Assembly (NCBI RefSeq): GCF_041058985.1 | Contig: NZ_JBEHZE010000001.1 | Span: forward strand, 2,108,001 to 2,172,000 | DNA from: Hyphococcus lacteus | GTDB taxonomy: Bacteria > Pseudomonadota > Alphaproteobacteria > Caulobacterales > Parvularculaceae | DNA length: 64,000 nt | Direction: 5' to 3' | In this document: piece by piece, positions 17,801 through 26,254 of the stretch | Layout of the letters: every line of letters starts with the position of its first letter | Position numbering within the stretch: position 1 is the first letter of the stretch | Position numbers and translations under genes: made by a program | The notes under the pieces: model-generated | What the model saw: the letters and a program-made list of their open reading frames with translations, nothing else | Told to the model about the DNA's origin: nothing | Database searches by the model: none

Positions 17801-20617
17801 ATGAGTGATCATAAAGACGACCGGCCTGAGAATAAGTCGAGAGAAGAATTCTCTCGTCCGGTGCGCGGAAACAGAAACAAAACCGAAGAAACGTCGCCGG
17901 ATCACAGCATTGTTGATGATGAAGAGCCGATCGAACACGATATGTTTCATGCCGACGATACTCCTGAGAGCGATTATGACGAAAACGAAATTGTGCTCGG
18001 TGACCTCGACGAGGACTATGATGAGGATGTCGTCTTGAGCGAAGATGATGAGGCGAAGGCCCCGCCGCTTGCTGCGCCCCTGGCGGCAACAAAGCGAAGC
18101 GCGGCTACAACAGCGCCGCCCAAGAAAAAACGTAAAAAGACCGGTTCGAATGATGGCGGTGGAGCGATTGGTGTTGTGCTGAGATTAATCGGTCTTGCGC
18201 TGGCGATCGGTGCCCTTGGAGTTATCGGTGTTGCAGGGTTCTCGGCTTGGTATTTGAACAAGCTCAATCAAGACCTTCCAGATTACCAGGCGCTTGCAAA
18301 TTACGCCCCGCCGGTAACCACGCGTGTTTATGCTGGCGACGGGTCTTTGGTGGCGGAATTCGCGCGAGAGCGGCGTTTGTTTGTGCCGATTGAATCGATG
18401 CCTGATCACGTGAAATACGCATTTGTATCAGCGGAGGATAAAACCTTTTACGATCATGGTGGCATTGACCTGCGTGGTATTACGCGCGCGCAATTATCAA
18501 ATATCAGCAATGTTCTGCGCGGGCGTCGCCTCGAAGGTGGTTCGACGATTACCCAACAAGTTGCAAAAAACTTTCTTCTTACCAGCGAGCAAAAAGTCGA
18601 ACGTAAATTACGGGAGATGCTGATCGCGCGGAAGATGGAACGGACTTATACCAAAGATCACATTCTTGAATTGTATCTCAATGAAATTTACTTGGGGAAC
18701 AGATCATATGGGGTCGCGGCGGCGGCGCTGAATTACTTTGATAAATCGCTTGGTGATTTGACGATCGCCGAAGCATCTTATCTCGCGGCGATTACTAAAG
18801 GACCAAGCAATTACCATCCTATTAATAATGAAGCGCGTGCAGTGGAGCGCCGTAATTGGGTAATAGGCCGATTGCTCGACGATGGCCGTATCTCAGCAGA
18901 AGATGCCGCTGAGGCGCAGGCACAGCCGCTCGGTGCGCAAATTGCTCCTCCATTAGGTGCGCGCGACTGGACCATGGAATATTTTGCAGAAGAAGTCCGA
19001 AAGCAGATTGTCGAGCTTTACGGAGTTGAGGCGCTATACGATGGTGGGCTTTCGGTTCGTACATCCGTAGACCCTAACCTTCAAAAAAAGGCAGGAGATG
19101 CGCTTCGGCGGTGGCTGGTTAAGTATGACCAGCGTCACGGTTGGCGCGGTCCTATCAGTACGTTGGATATTGATGAGAATTGGCCAGAGGTATTTACGGA
19201 AGAAATTGATGATTTGCGTAATGCGCGCAAAGTTTCTGACGATATGGCACCTTGGCGGCCTGCGTTGGTTCTCGCTACATCTAAGGAAACTGCAAAAATC
19301 GGCTTTCCAGATGGTGCAGAGGCGACAATTCCGCTCGAACAACTAACATGGGCGCGGCAATATATTTCGGCAAATGATCTGGGCGAAGAAATCACCTCTG
19401 TGGCGGCGGTTCTAAACAAAGGTGATGTTGTGTATGTGGAGCGGATCGAAGAGGGCGTTGAGGTTTACGGCCTTCGACAAGCGCCGGCAGTCAATGGTGG
19501 TTTGATTGCGATTGATCCGCATACGGGCCGTGTCGTTGCAATGGTTGGCGGATTTTCCTTCCAGCTTTCGGAGTTTAACCGCGCGGTTCAAGCGGAACGT
19601 CAGCCAGGGTCTACGTTCAAGCCATTCGTTTATTCGGTTGCGTTAGATAGTGGTTATACACCGGCCTCAATCGTACTTGATGCACCTTTTGTGGCCCCTA
19701 GTCTCGATAGCTGGTACAAACCAGGTAACTATATCGCGGGCCGGTATTACGGTGAGAGCACACTGCGGTTGGGTATCGAGCAATCGCGTAACGCGATGAC
19801 GGCTCGCCTCGCGCAAGATCTGGGGATCGGGCGTATCATTGATTATGTGAGTAAGTTTAATCTTTCCGACAGCTTGCCACGCGAATTGGCAATTTCGCTC
19901 GGGGCAGGTGAGACTACGTTAATGCGTATTACTGCTGGCTACTCAGTTTTTGTAAATGGCGGTAAAAGCGTTGATCCGGTCTTTATTGACCGAATTCAGG
20001 ACCGTACGGGCAAGACTATCTACAAGCGCGATACGCGTAGTTGTCCGTCGTGCAATGCTGATTATTGGTCTGGACAGCTAGAGCCACAGTTGCCTGAAAC
20101 GCGTAAACAGGTAATTGATCCGCGCACTGCATATCAAGTCACGTCGCTTCTTGAGGGGGTTGTTATTCGCGGCACTGGTTCTGCGGTTCGTCGTGCTACT
20201 AATAAACCTTTGGCAGGTAAGACCGGCACCACCAATGATTATAAAGACGCATGGTTTGTCGGGTTTTCACCAGATTTAGCCGCCGGGGTCTATGTCGGTT
20301 TTGATATGCCGCAAACATTAGGTCAGGGGGAGGCAGGTGGCACAGTTGCTGCGCCGGTCTTTGCTGACTTTATGGTTGAAGCGCTCAAGGATGAGGCGGG
20401 CATTCCCTTCCGGGTGCCTTCTGGTGTTCGTCTGGTTCGGGTGAATGCTAAGACTGGCCGCCCTGCCACCGGCGGCGATCGCAACGTAATTCTAGAAGCG
20501 TTCAAGGCCGATGATGTCATTGGCGCCGACCCTACGCGCGATGAGTTGTCGCTTGACCCGTTGAGTGCGGCACCTCGTTCGGATACTCCCAAGGACGAGT
20601 TGAACGGGCTTTACTAG
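17801..20617 (+). CDS. mrcA: penicillin-binding protein 1A (class A PBP)
   Basis: This 938-residue bifunctional peptidoglycan synthase has an unusual cytoplasmic tail of about 120 residues, first strongly acidic and then Lys/Ala/Pro-rich ('PPKKKRKKTG'). One membrane helix follows (122-151). The glycosyltransferase domain has 'SAEDKTFYDHGG' (about 210) and 'GGSTITQQVAKNF'. An OB-like insert precedes the transpeptidase with Ser604-x-x-Lys607 in 'PGSTFKPF', 'SRNAMTARLA' and Lys807-Thr-Gly. It polymerises and cross-links glycan in the periplasm. It follows the amidase and precedes prfB by 77 bases. Confidence 0.95.
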   Translation: MSDHKDDRPENKSREEFSRPVRGNRNKTEETSPDHSIVDDEEPIEHDMFHADDTPESDYDENEIVLGDLDEDYDEDVVLSEDDEAKAPPLAAPLAATKRSAATTAPPKKKRKKTGSNDGGGAIGVVLRLIGLALAIGALGVIGVAGFSAWYLNKLNQDLPDYQALANYAPPVTTRVYAGDGSLVAEFARERRLFVPIESMPDHVKYAFVSAEDKTFYDHGGIDLRGITRAQLSNISNVLRGRRLEGGSTITQQVAKNFLLTSEQKVERKLREMLIARKMERTYTKDHILELYLNEIYLGNRSYGVAAAALNYFDKSLGDLTIAEASYLAAITKGPSNYHPINNEARAVERRNWVIGRLLDDGRISAEDAAEAQAQPLGAQIAPPLGARDWTMEYFAEEVRKQIVELYGVEALYDGGLSVRTSVDPNLQKKAGDALRRWLVKYDQRHGWRGPISTLDIDENWPEVFTEEIDDLRNARKVSDDMAPWRPALVLATSKETAKIGFPDGAEATIPLEQLTWARQYISANDLGEEITSVAAVLNKGDVVYVERIEEGVEVYGLRQAPAVNGGLIAIDPHTGRVVAMVGGFSFQLSEFNRAVQAERQPGSTFKPFVYSVALDSGYTPASIVLDAPFVAPSLDSWYKPGNYIAGRYYGESTLRLGIEQSRNAMTARLAQDLGIGRIIDYVSKFNLSDSLPRELAISLGAGETTLMRITAGYSVFVNGGKSVDPVFIDRIQDRTGKTIYKRDTRSCPSCNADYWSGQLEPQLPETRKQVIDPRTAYQVTSLLEGVVIRGTGSAVRRATNKPLAGKTGTTNDYKDAWFVGFSPDLAAGVYVGFDMPQTLGQGEAGGTVAAPVFADFMVEALKDEAGIPFRVPSGVRLVRVNAKTGRPATGGDRNVILEAFKADDVIGADPTRDELSLDPLSAAPRSDTPKDELNGLY

Positions 20618-20694
20618 AAAGCCAGTTTTCATCATATAACCACCAAACGCAGTGCCGGTTTTCGGCGCTGTTCAAAGATAGCAGGAGAGTGCAT

Positions 20695-21805
20695 ATGCGC
20701 GCCGAAATGGAATCCCTCGTCGAGGATATTAAGCAGTCATTGGAACTGCTGAGGAGGCGTCTTTGACTGGGACGCTGCCAAACGAGAACTCGACGAATTA
20801 AACGCACGCTCTGAAGATCCTACGCTCTGGGATAATCCAGAAGAAGCGCAAGCTTTGATGCAAAAACGCACGGCGCTTGAAACGCAGATGAATGCGGTGG
20901 GATCATTCGAAGGCGAGATGTCTGACCTTATCGAGCTTGCCGAAATGGCAACCGAAGAAGGCGACAATGAGAGCCTTGATGAAACCCAAGAGCTTATGTC
21001 GATCCTTCGGGATAAAGCGCAAAACGCAGAGATCGAAGCGCTGCTTTCTGGTGAAGCAGATAGCAATGATTGCTTTGTTGAAATTCATCCGGGAGCCGGC
21101 GGCACTGAGTCAAATGACTGGGCCTCTATGTTATTGCGCATGTATGTGCGGTGGGCCGGTCAGCGGGGTTATAAGGTTGGTGTCATCGAACAACAAGCCG
21201 GTGACGAGGCAGGGATTAAATCGGCAACAATCCAGATCAATGGTCACAACGCTTATGGCTGGATGAAAACGGAGTCGGGCGTACATCGGTTGGTTCGTAT
21301 ATCTCCTTACGACTCGAATGCGCGGCGCCATACGTCGTTTGCGTCGGTTTGGGTTTACCCCGTCATCGACGACAAGATTGATATCGACATCAATGAAAGT
21401 GAATGCCGAATTGATACATTCCGTGCGTCGGGGGCTGGTGGGCAGCACGTCAACACGACCGACTCTGCTGTTCGTATAACTCATATTCCGACAAATATTG
21501 TGGTTCAATGTCAGAACGAACGTTCACAACATAAAAACCGCGCGACTGCCTGGAATATGCTCCGTGCACGCCTTTATGAGTTGGAGTTGCAAAAACGCGA
21601 AGAAGCAGCATCGGCGCAAGCCGCATCAAAAACGGATATTGGATGGGGACACCAAATTCGGTCTTATGTCCTACAACCATATCAGCTCGTTAAAGACACC
21701 CGTACACAGGTGGAGCATCAAGACCCGGACGCCGTTTTGAATGGCTCGGTCGATGGCTTTATGAGTGCCGCGCTGGCGCAACGTGTTGGTGGCGACACAG
21801 CGTAG
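20695..21805 (+). CDS. prfB: peptide chain release factor 2 (+1 programmed frameshift)
   Basis: The gene is in two frames. Codons 1-23 run from ATG 20695 (AGGAGA upstream) to CTT 20761-20763. The next codon is an in-frame TGA (20764-20766), and reading continues in +1 from GAC at 20765 to the stop at 21805, giving 369 residues. RF2 reads UAA and UGA. Visible motifs are 'SPYDSNARRHTS' (the SPF-type anticodon-like loop region) and 'GAGGQHVN' with the catalytic GGQ at about 248-250, matching E. coli spacing. The frameshift makes RF2 level self-limiting. Calling only the second frame would lose the true N-terminus. Confidence 0.96.
20751..20768 (+). promoter_or_regulatory. programmed +1 frameshift site of prfB
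   Basis: An internal Shine-Dalgarno-like GAGGAGG (20751-20757) is followed three bases later by CTT TGA C (20761-20767), the canonical RF2 slippery sequence. Low RF2 leaves the UGA unread, the peptidyl-tRNA slips from CUU to UUU, and full-length RF2 is made. The layout is the same as in E. coli prfB. Confidence 0.93.
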
Positions 21806-21956
21806 TAGCGCTTTTTCCCGAAGACGGAGGGAAGCGGGTGACTACAACACCGCTTTTTCGGCCATATGACGGCTTGAGGTTGCTAGCAAGGCGCTTTCTG
21901 ACCTCGTTACATATGACTTAAATAGCGGATTCCTTTGCGTGATCCGCACTCAAAGG

Positions 21957-21971
21957 TTAACAAAGTATTAA
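21957..21971 (+). promoter_or_regulatory. CtrA-like binding site upstream of the candidate small RNA
   Basis: TTAA (21957-21960), seven bases, TTAA (21968-21971) is a perfect CtrA-type match. It lies about 30-45 bases upstream of the TTGACC hexamer at 22001 that may drive the RNA. A second, imperfect copy follows at about 21984. The palindromic consensus means strand is nominal. Confidence 0.4.
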
Positions 21972-22035
21972 AATGTGAATATAGTTAACGCGGTTTATTA
22001 TTGACCTTGGCGGGTTTTTAGCGTTCGATAGTCAC

Positions 22036-22227
22036 TATAGGTACTATCCCCTCCTTGTACCGATGATAATTTTGATCAGCAGAAAAAGGAGATTAGACGG
22101 TAAGCTATTCGGAACATTAATCCCGACCCACGCAACAGAACATACTCGAAAAAATAGCGAAGTCTGGTTTGCTGGCTAAGGATAAATGGGAAAGGCGCGA
22201 TCGCTGCATGCGATCGCGCCTTTTTTT
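22036..22227 (+). ncRNA. candidate small RNA with anti-Shine-Dalgarno loop
   Basis: A transcript of about 190 bases is proposed. It would run from after a TTGACC / TTCGAT promoter-like pair (22001-22029, 17-base spacer) to a strong intrinsic terminator. Near its 5' end, GGTAC/GTACC (22040-22044, 22057-22061) closes a loop TATCCCCTCCTT that exposes CCUCCUU, the complement of ribosome-binding sites. CTCCTT (22051-22056) could instead pair with AAGGAG (22086-22091) within the RNA. Loops of this kind occur in alphaproteobacterial sRNA families. No family was matched, and a prfB 3'-UTR origin is possible. Confidence 0.5.
22191..22227 (+). terminator. strong intrinsic terminator
   Basis: A 14-bp perfect stem, AAAGGCGCGATCGC (22191-22204) with GCGATCGCGCCTTT (22210-22223), has a five-base loop TGCAT and a run of seven T (22221-22227). 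The A-rich 5' flank also makes a stem and T-run possible on the minus strand. It ends whatever is transcribed after prfB and faces the convergent amidohydrolase gene. Confidence 0.92.
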
Positions 22228-22254
22228 GATTGTACCTTTGATCGTATCAGAGAA

Positions 22255-23670
22255 TTATTTCCGATAATCGAGGGGGGGCTTGCGGTCACCAAGGAGCGAT
22301 TTATATTTGTAATTATCGCCGCGAGCCTCGATAAACTCTGCGGTTGCGGCGTCGCGAAGGTCTTTGTTCGTATAAAGCTCAATTGCTGCCAATGTCATCG
22401 CTTTGGCGGCGACTTGCGCACCCTTGACGCCAATAGTTGACCCACTTGCGGCAACGGCTTGCCAGCTATGGGCAGATGTGCCGGGTACCCACGTAGCTGC
22501 ACGGACACCCACAGTTGGTGTTGCAAAAGAAACGTCGCCAACGTCAGTGGAACCATATCCAAGCGAGCGCGAATATGGCTGGATATCTTCTTGGCTACCG
22601 AGTGAAAGCCTGGGATCGTCAAAGCTCTTGCGGATATTCTCAGCAAATTTCTGTTCTGCAGGTGTATATTTTACGCCGCCGACCTCGCGAAGTTTTTCAT
22701 CCATCATTTTTGCAAGCGTATCGTTGACCAGAAGGGGGTTGTTTCCATGAATGACCTCCCAATCGACTTCGGTACCCGTGCCAAGTGCAGCGCCGCGTGC
22801 TGCATCTTCGACCCGTGCCCAGATATTTTCGACGCCATCAGCGTCTGGATGACGCACATAATAAAAGACTTCGGCAAAATCTGGCACGACATTTGGCGCA
22901 AGACCGCCTTGTGTAATAACATAGTGAATTCGCGATTGTTGCGGAACATGCTCACGCATTAAGTTGACCATGTTGTTAAAGGCTTCGACCCCATCAAGTG
23001 CCGACCGCGCGCGGTGTGGGGCGCCAGCGGCATGCGCAGAAACCCCTCGGAACCGGAATTTTGCAGAACGGTTTGCGAGCGAAGTTCTGGCGGCTGCAGA
23101 GTTTTCATCATCAGCATGCCAATGAAGTGTGATGTCAACGTCGTCAAAAAGCCCCGCTCGAACCATATAGACTTTACCGCTGCCGCCTTCTTCGGCGGGC
23201 GTACCGTAAAAACGAATGCGACCGGGCGTATCGGTTTCGTCCAGCCATTCTTTAATCGAAAGCGCAGCGGTCAGTGATCCAGCACCGAAGAGATTGTGGC
23301 CACATGCATGTCCGGCTGCTTTGCCTTCGATTGGCGAGCGATCTGGAGTTGCATCCTGATTGATACCGGGAAGGGCGTCATATTCTGCGAGGATACCGAT
23401 GAGGGGGCCACCACTGCCATATTCAGCGGTAAATGCAGTGGGGATCCCGGCGACGCCTTTGGTGATTTTAAACCCTGCGGCCTTTAGTCGATCTTGTAGT
23501 AATTGGGATGAACGTTCTTCCTGATAGCCGACTTCTGCCCATTCCCACAATTGTCGTGCGACGGTTGCGGTGTCGTCATATTTCGCATCAATTTTCGAGA
23601 GAACATTGTCGTCAGCGTGCGCAAATACGGGAAGTGCTGCAAGTGCGACGGATAGAAGCCAGCGTTTCAT
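22255..23670 (-). CDS. exported M20 amidohydrolase, AbgB-like
   Basis: This 471-residue metallo-amidase of the M20D group (p-aminobenzoyl-glutamate hydrolase subunit B / aminoacylase type) has a clear signal peptide ending 'FAHA' at about residue 19. 'ACGHNLFGAGS' is a metal-binding segment, 'GTPAEEGGSGK' holds the catalytic Glu pair, and 'SAHAAGAPHRARSALDG' is the lid/dimerisation region. The start at 23670 has GAAGGA upstream. An AbgT transporter gene lies nearby, which suggests cleavage of p-aminobenzoyl-glutamate or a similar acyl-amino acid. The signal peptide indicates a periplasmic site, unlike cytoplasmic E. coli AbgB. Confidence 0.82.
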   Translation of the reverse strand: MKRWLLSVALAALPVFAHADDNVLSKIDAKYDDTATVARQLWEWAEVGYQEERSSQLLQDRLKAAGFKITKGVAGIPTAFTAEYGSGGPLIGILAEYDALPGINQDATPDRSPIEGKAAGHACGHNLFGAGSLTAALSIKEWLDETDTPGRIRFYGTPAEEGGSGKVYMVRAGLFDDVDITLHWHADDENSAAARTSLANRSAKFRFRGVSAHAAGAPHRARSALDGVEAFNNMVNLMREHVPQQSRIHYVITQGGLAPNVVPDFAEVFYYVRHPDADGVENIWARVEDAARGAALGTGTEVDWEVIHGNNPLLVNDTLAKMMDEKLREVGGVKYTPAEQKFAENIRKSFDDPRLSLGSQEDIQPYSRSLGYGSTDVGDVSFATPTVGVRAATWVPGTSAHSWQAVAASGSTIGVKGAQVAAKAMTLAAIELYTNKDLRDAATAEFIEARGDNYKYKSLLGDRKPPLDYRK

Positions 23671-23768
23671 GGTGTTTCCTTCGGTCATTAACAGAAACAG
23701 CATATTGCCACGAATCCGTACGGCTTGTCATGATTGTTGAACTTGGTTTTGGGGAGCCAAGCCAATCT

Positions 23769-23792
23769 GGCGGCACCAAAAATGATGCCGCC
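23769..23792. repeat. hairpin downstream of the outer-membrane protein gene
   Basis: A seven-base-pair perfect stem GGCGGCA (23769-23775) / TGCCGCC (23786-23792) has a ten-base loop. On the minus strand it follows the barrel gene stop by 13 bases. It has no T-run, so it may be a processing or Rho-linked end rather than an intrinsic terminator. Confidence 0.5.
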
Positions 23793-23804
23793 TATGCGTT
23801 TTGG

Positions 23805-24458
23805 TTATACGCCGAACTTGAATTCGAGATTTAAGCCGAGGCTTTCGGCGTTAGATGTATCGAATTCATAATGAGTGTAGTCCGCGCGAAGGGCCATCGA
23901 CTCTGTCAGATCGTATGTGGCTGATGCGCCCATGGCAAAGCCATCATCAGAGCCGCCAAATACGAGTTCATTGCCGCCAATGGTTGTTACGGTCGAGTCA
24001 ATTTCTGCGAACGCGTAACCTGCACGCGCCGACACATCGAACCGATCACTTAAAGGAAGGGTTGCACGACCGTAAAAACCGATAAGGTAATCGAGCCCTA
24101 AATCGCCGGGACCGGACAATACATCGTCAAAGTCGCTGTCTTCATTATCGTCGAGATCGAAATCGTCTTCATCGCCATCAAAGTCGAATTCGCCATCATC
24201 GATTCCAAAGCTAGCATCAGTCTCTACGCCAAAATTGGGATGAAGTTGCCAACCGGCCCGTGCGGTGATTGCACTTACATTTGCATCGCCGCCCAGTTCT
24301 TCGTCAAAATCGAAATTGTTATAACCGCCAGAAAAATAAGGCCCTGTCGTTTCTTCGGGGCCGTTATAATTTTGTGCGCTCGCCGTGCTGCTTAAAACGA
24401 TAGAACTTGCGCCTAGGGCGAGGGTGCTTAGGAAAAGCTTGGATTTATTCAAAGACAT
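23805..24458 (-). CDS. outer-membrane beta-barrel protein
   Basis: This 217-residue small barrel is of the OmpA-like/porin 'outer membrane beta-barrel' type. It has a signal peptide (residues 1-28, ending 'STASA'), then 'GPYFSGGYNNFDF', repeated amphipathic strands, an Asp/Glu-rich loop at about 100-125 and a C-terminus 'GLNLEFKFGV' ending in aromatic/hydrophobic residues typical of the last strand. GGAGG stands eight bases before the ATG at 24458. It lies between the AbgB-like hydrolase and the AbgT transporter, and a role in uptake is only suggested by position. Confidence 0.72.
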   Translation of the reverse strand: MSLNKSKLFLSTLALGASSIVLSSTASAQNYNGPEETTGPYFSGGYNNFDFDEELGGDANVSAITARAGWQLHPNFGVETDASFGIDDGEFDFDGDEDDFDLDDNEDSDFDDVLSGPGDLGLDYLIGFYGRATLPLSDRFDVSARAGYAFAEIDSTVTTIGGNELVFGGSDDGFAMGASATYDLTESMALRADYTHYEFDTSNAESLGLNLEFKFGV

Positions 24459-24621
24459 AGAACCTCCGATACTCGTTACAGTTGCAATTTGAATGAGAGC
24501 AACAAATACGATGGAGGTCCGTTTCATTGATTTTTGTTAGGGCGTCGGGGCCTGACATGGGGGATTTGCGCACAGCGCCAAATTTGGTCAGATTATACAA
24601 AAATATCAGGGAGATAATAAT

Positions 24622-26202
24622 ATGACGCAAGCCTCTTCAGGCGCAGCCACATCCCAAAAAGGCTTTTTAGGGTGGGTCGAGCGGACGGGTAATAAACTTC
24701 CCGATCCTGTCTTCATCTTTTTCTATCTCATCGTTGTTCTGGTTCTCATCAGTATTGTTGCTTCTTTGGCGGGGCTTTCCGCGCCGCATCCGACCAAAAC
24801 AATCGAGGGCACCGACGATCCATTCATTATCAACGCTGTGAGCTTGTTATCATCTGAGAATATCCAACGACTTTGGGTGGATATGCCAAAGACATTTACT
24901 CACTTCCACCCGCTTGGGTATGTGCTGGTGGTAATGTTGGGCGCGGGGGTGGCTGAGCGGACAGGGTTGTTTGGCACCGCGATGCGTGCAGCTGTTCGCA
25001 ACGCACCAAAGTTTCTTTTGACACCAATGGTCGCCTTGGTGGCGATGGTTGGTAATCTAGCGGCTGATGCTGCTTATGTGGTTCTTATTCCATTAGCCGG
25101 CGTATTGTTCGCCGCAGCGGGGCGACACCCTATTGCGGGTATCGCTGCGGCCTTTGCCGGGGTTTCTGGCGGGTTTTCCGCAAACCTGTTGCCGGGTCAG
25201 CTTGATGCCTTGTTGTTTGGCATTACTGAAGCGGCTGCGGAGTCCATTGTACCCACATGGGACGCAAACATCGCAGGTAATTGGTATTTCATTTTCACGA
25301 TGACACTTATTTTCCTGCCGGTCATCTGGTTCGTGACGGACAAAATTATCGAACCGCGAATGGGCGGGTATGTACCCCAAGGACCTGCCGGTGAGATGGT
25401 TAAAGATGGCGATAAGCCGCTTTCGCAAGACCAGAAAAAGGGTTTGTCCCATGCTGGAATAGCGGCGTTATTGGTTTGTGCGGTATGGGTGTTTTTCACG
25501 GTTGGTCCGGGCACGCCATTGATTGATGAAGCGGCACGACCGGAAGCGCGGCTCTCGCCATTTTATAAGTCACTCGTCGCCGCGTTTTTAGTTTTATTTC
25601 TTGCGGCCGGTTGGGCCTATGGCGCAGCGGCAGGAACGGTAAAAGGTCATCGTGATATCGTCCGCATGATGAGTGAGGCCATGGCCGATCTTTCATATTA
25701 CCTTGTGCTTGCTTTTGCGGCGGCGCATTTCGTTGCGATGTTCGCGTGGTCTAATCTTGGATTGATTTTCGCAGTGCAAGGGGCTGATGCAATTCAGGCG
25801 TCTGGCATGCCAATGCCGATTACCCTTGGTATGTTGGTTATTTTAACGGGTGTCGTGAACATATTTGTCGGTTCGGCGAGTGCCAAATGGGCCTTGCTGG
25901 CACCAGTAATGATCCCAATGTTGATGTTGTTGGGTATCAGCCCAGAGATGACCACGGCGACTTATCGGGTTGGCGATTCTGCAACCAATATCATCACACC
26001 CCTGATGGTTTATTTCCCGCTTATCCTGACTTTCTGTCAGCGGTGGCAAGGGAATTTTGGCCTGGGTAGTCTGACCGCGACAATGCTGCCGTACTCAGCC
26101 TTTTTGCTGGTAGGCGGGCTTGTGTTGGTGATGCTCTGGGTGGTTTTAGGTTTACCACTTGGGCCGGGTGCTGCGTTGCATTACACGCTGCCACCACAAT
26201 AA
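24622..26202 (+). CDS. abgT: AbgT-family transporter
   Basis: This 526-residue integral membrane protein with about 11-13 helices matches the AbgT family ('WVERTGNKLPDPVFIFFYL' at the N-terminus, 'GVSGGFSANLLPGQLDALL', 'GSASAKWALLAPVMIPML', 'YRVGDSATNIITPLM'). Family members import p-aminobenzoyl-glutamate or export sulfonamides. The AbgB-like hydrolase close by favours a role with folate breakdown products. AGGGAGA stands just before the ATG at 24622. It is divergent from the outer-membrane barrel gene and ends at a strong terminator. Confidence 0.92.
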   Translation: MTQASSGAATSQKGFLGWVERTGNKLPDPVFIFFYLIVVLVLISIVASLAGLSAPHPTKTIEGTDDPFIINAVSLLSSENIQRLWVDMPKTFTHFHPLGYVLVVMLGAGVAERTGLFGTAMRAAVRNAPKFLLTPMVALVAMVGNLAADAAYVVLIPLAGVLFAAAGRHPIAGIAAAFAGVSGGFSANLLPGQLDALLFGITEAAAESIVPTWDANIAGNWYFIFTMTLIFLPVIWFVTDKIIEPRMGGYVPQGPAGEMVKDGDKPLSQDQKKGLSHAGIAALLVCAVWVFFTVGPGTPLIDEAARPEARLSPFYKSLVAAFLVLFLAAGWAYGAAAGTVKGHRDIVRMMSEAMADLSYYLVLAFAAAHFVAMFAWSNLGLIFAVQGADAIQASGMPMPITLGMLVILTGVVNIFVGSASAKWALLAPVMIPMLMLLGISPEMTTATYRVGDSATNIITPLMVYFPLILTFCQRWQGNFGLGSLTATMLPYSAFLLVGGLVLVMLWVVLGLPLGPGAALHYTLPPQ

Positions 26203-26223
26203 ATGATCAATCATATATAATTG

Positions 26224-26254
26224 AAAACGCCCGCTTTCGAGCGGGCGTTTTTTT
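26224..26254 (+). terminator. intrinsic terminator after abgT
   Basis: AAAACGCCCGCT, a TTCG loop, and AGCGGGCGTTTTTTT form a stable stem with a T-run. The T-run reaches the stop codon of the convergent cobS, and the A-rich left flank lets it work in both directions. Confidence 0.92.

Larger units (their letters stand above)
21806..22254. other. 449-base gene-free region after prfB
   Basis: No protein gene is supported. The region contains interleaved inverted repeats compatible with an H-type pseudoknot (21925-21956), a perfect TTAA-N7-TTAA site (21957-21971), a near copy TTAA-N7-TATT (about 21984-21998), a TTGACC -35-like hexamer (22001-22006), a candidate small RNA (22036-22227) and its strong terminator (22191-22227). 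The downstream gene is convergent, so none of this is a leader for it. Confidence 0.6.
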
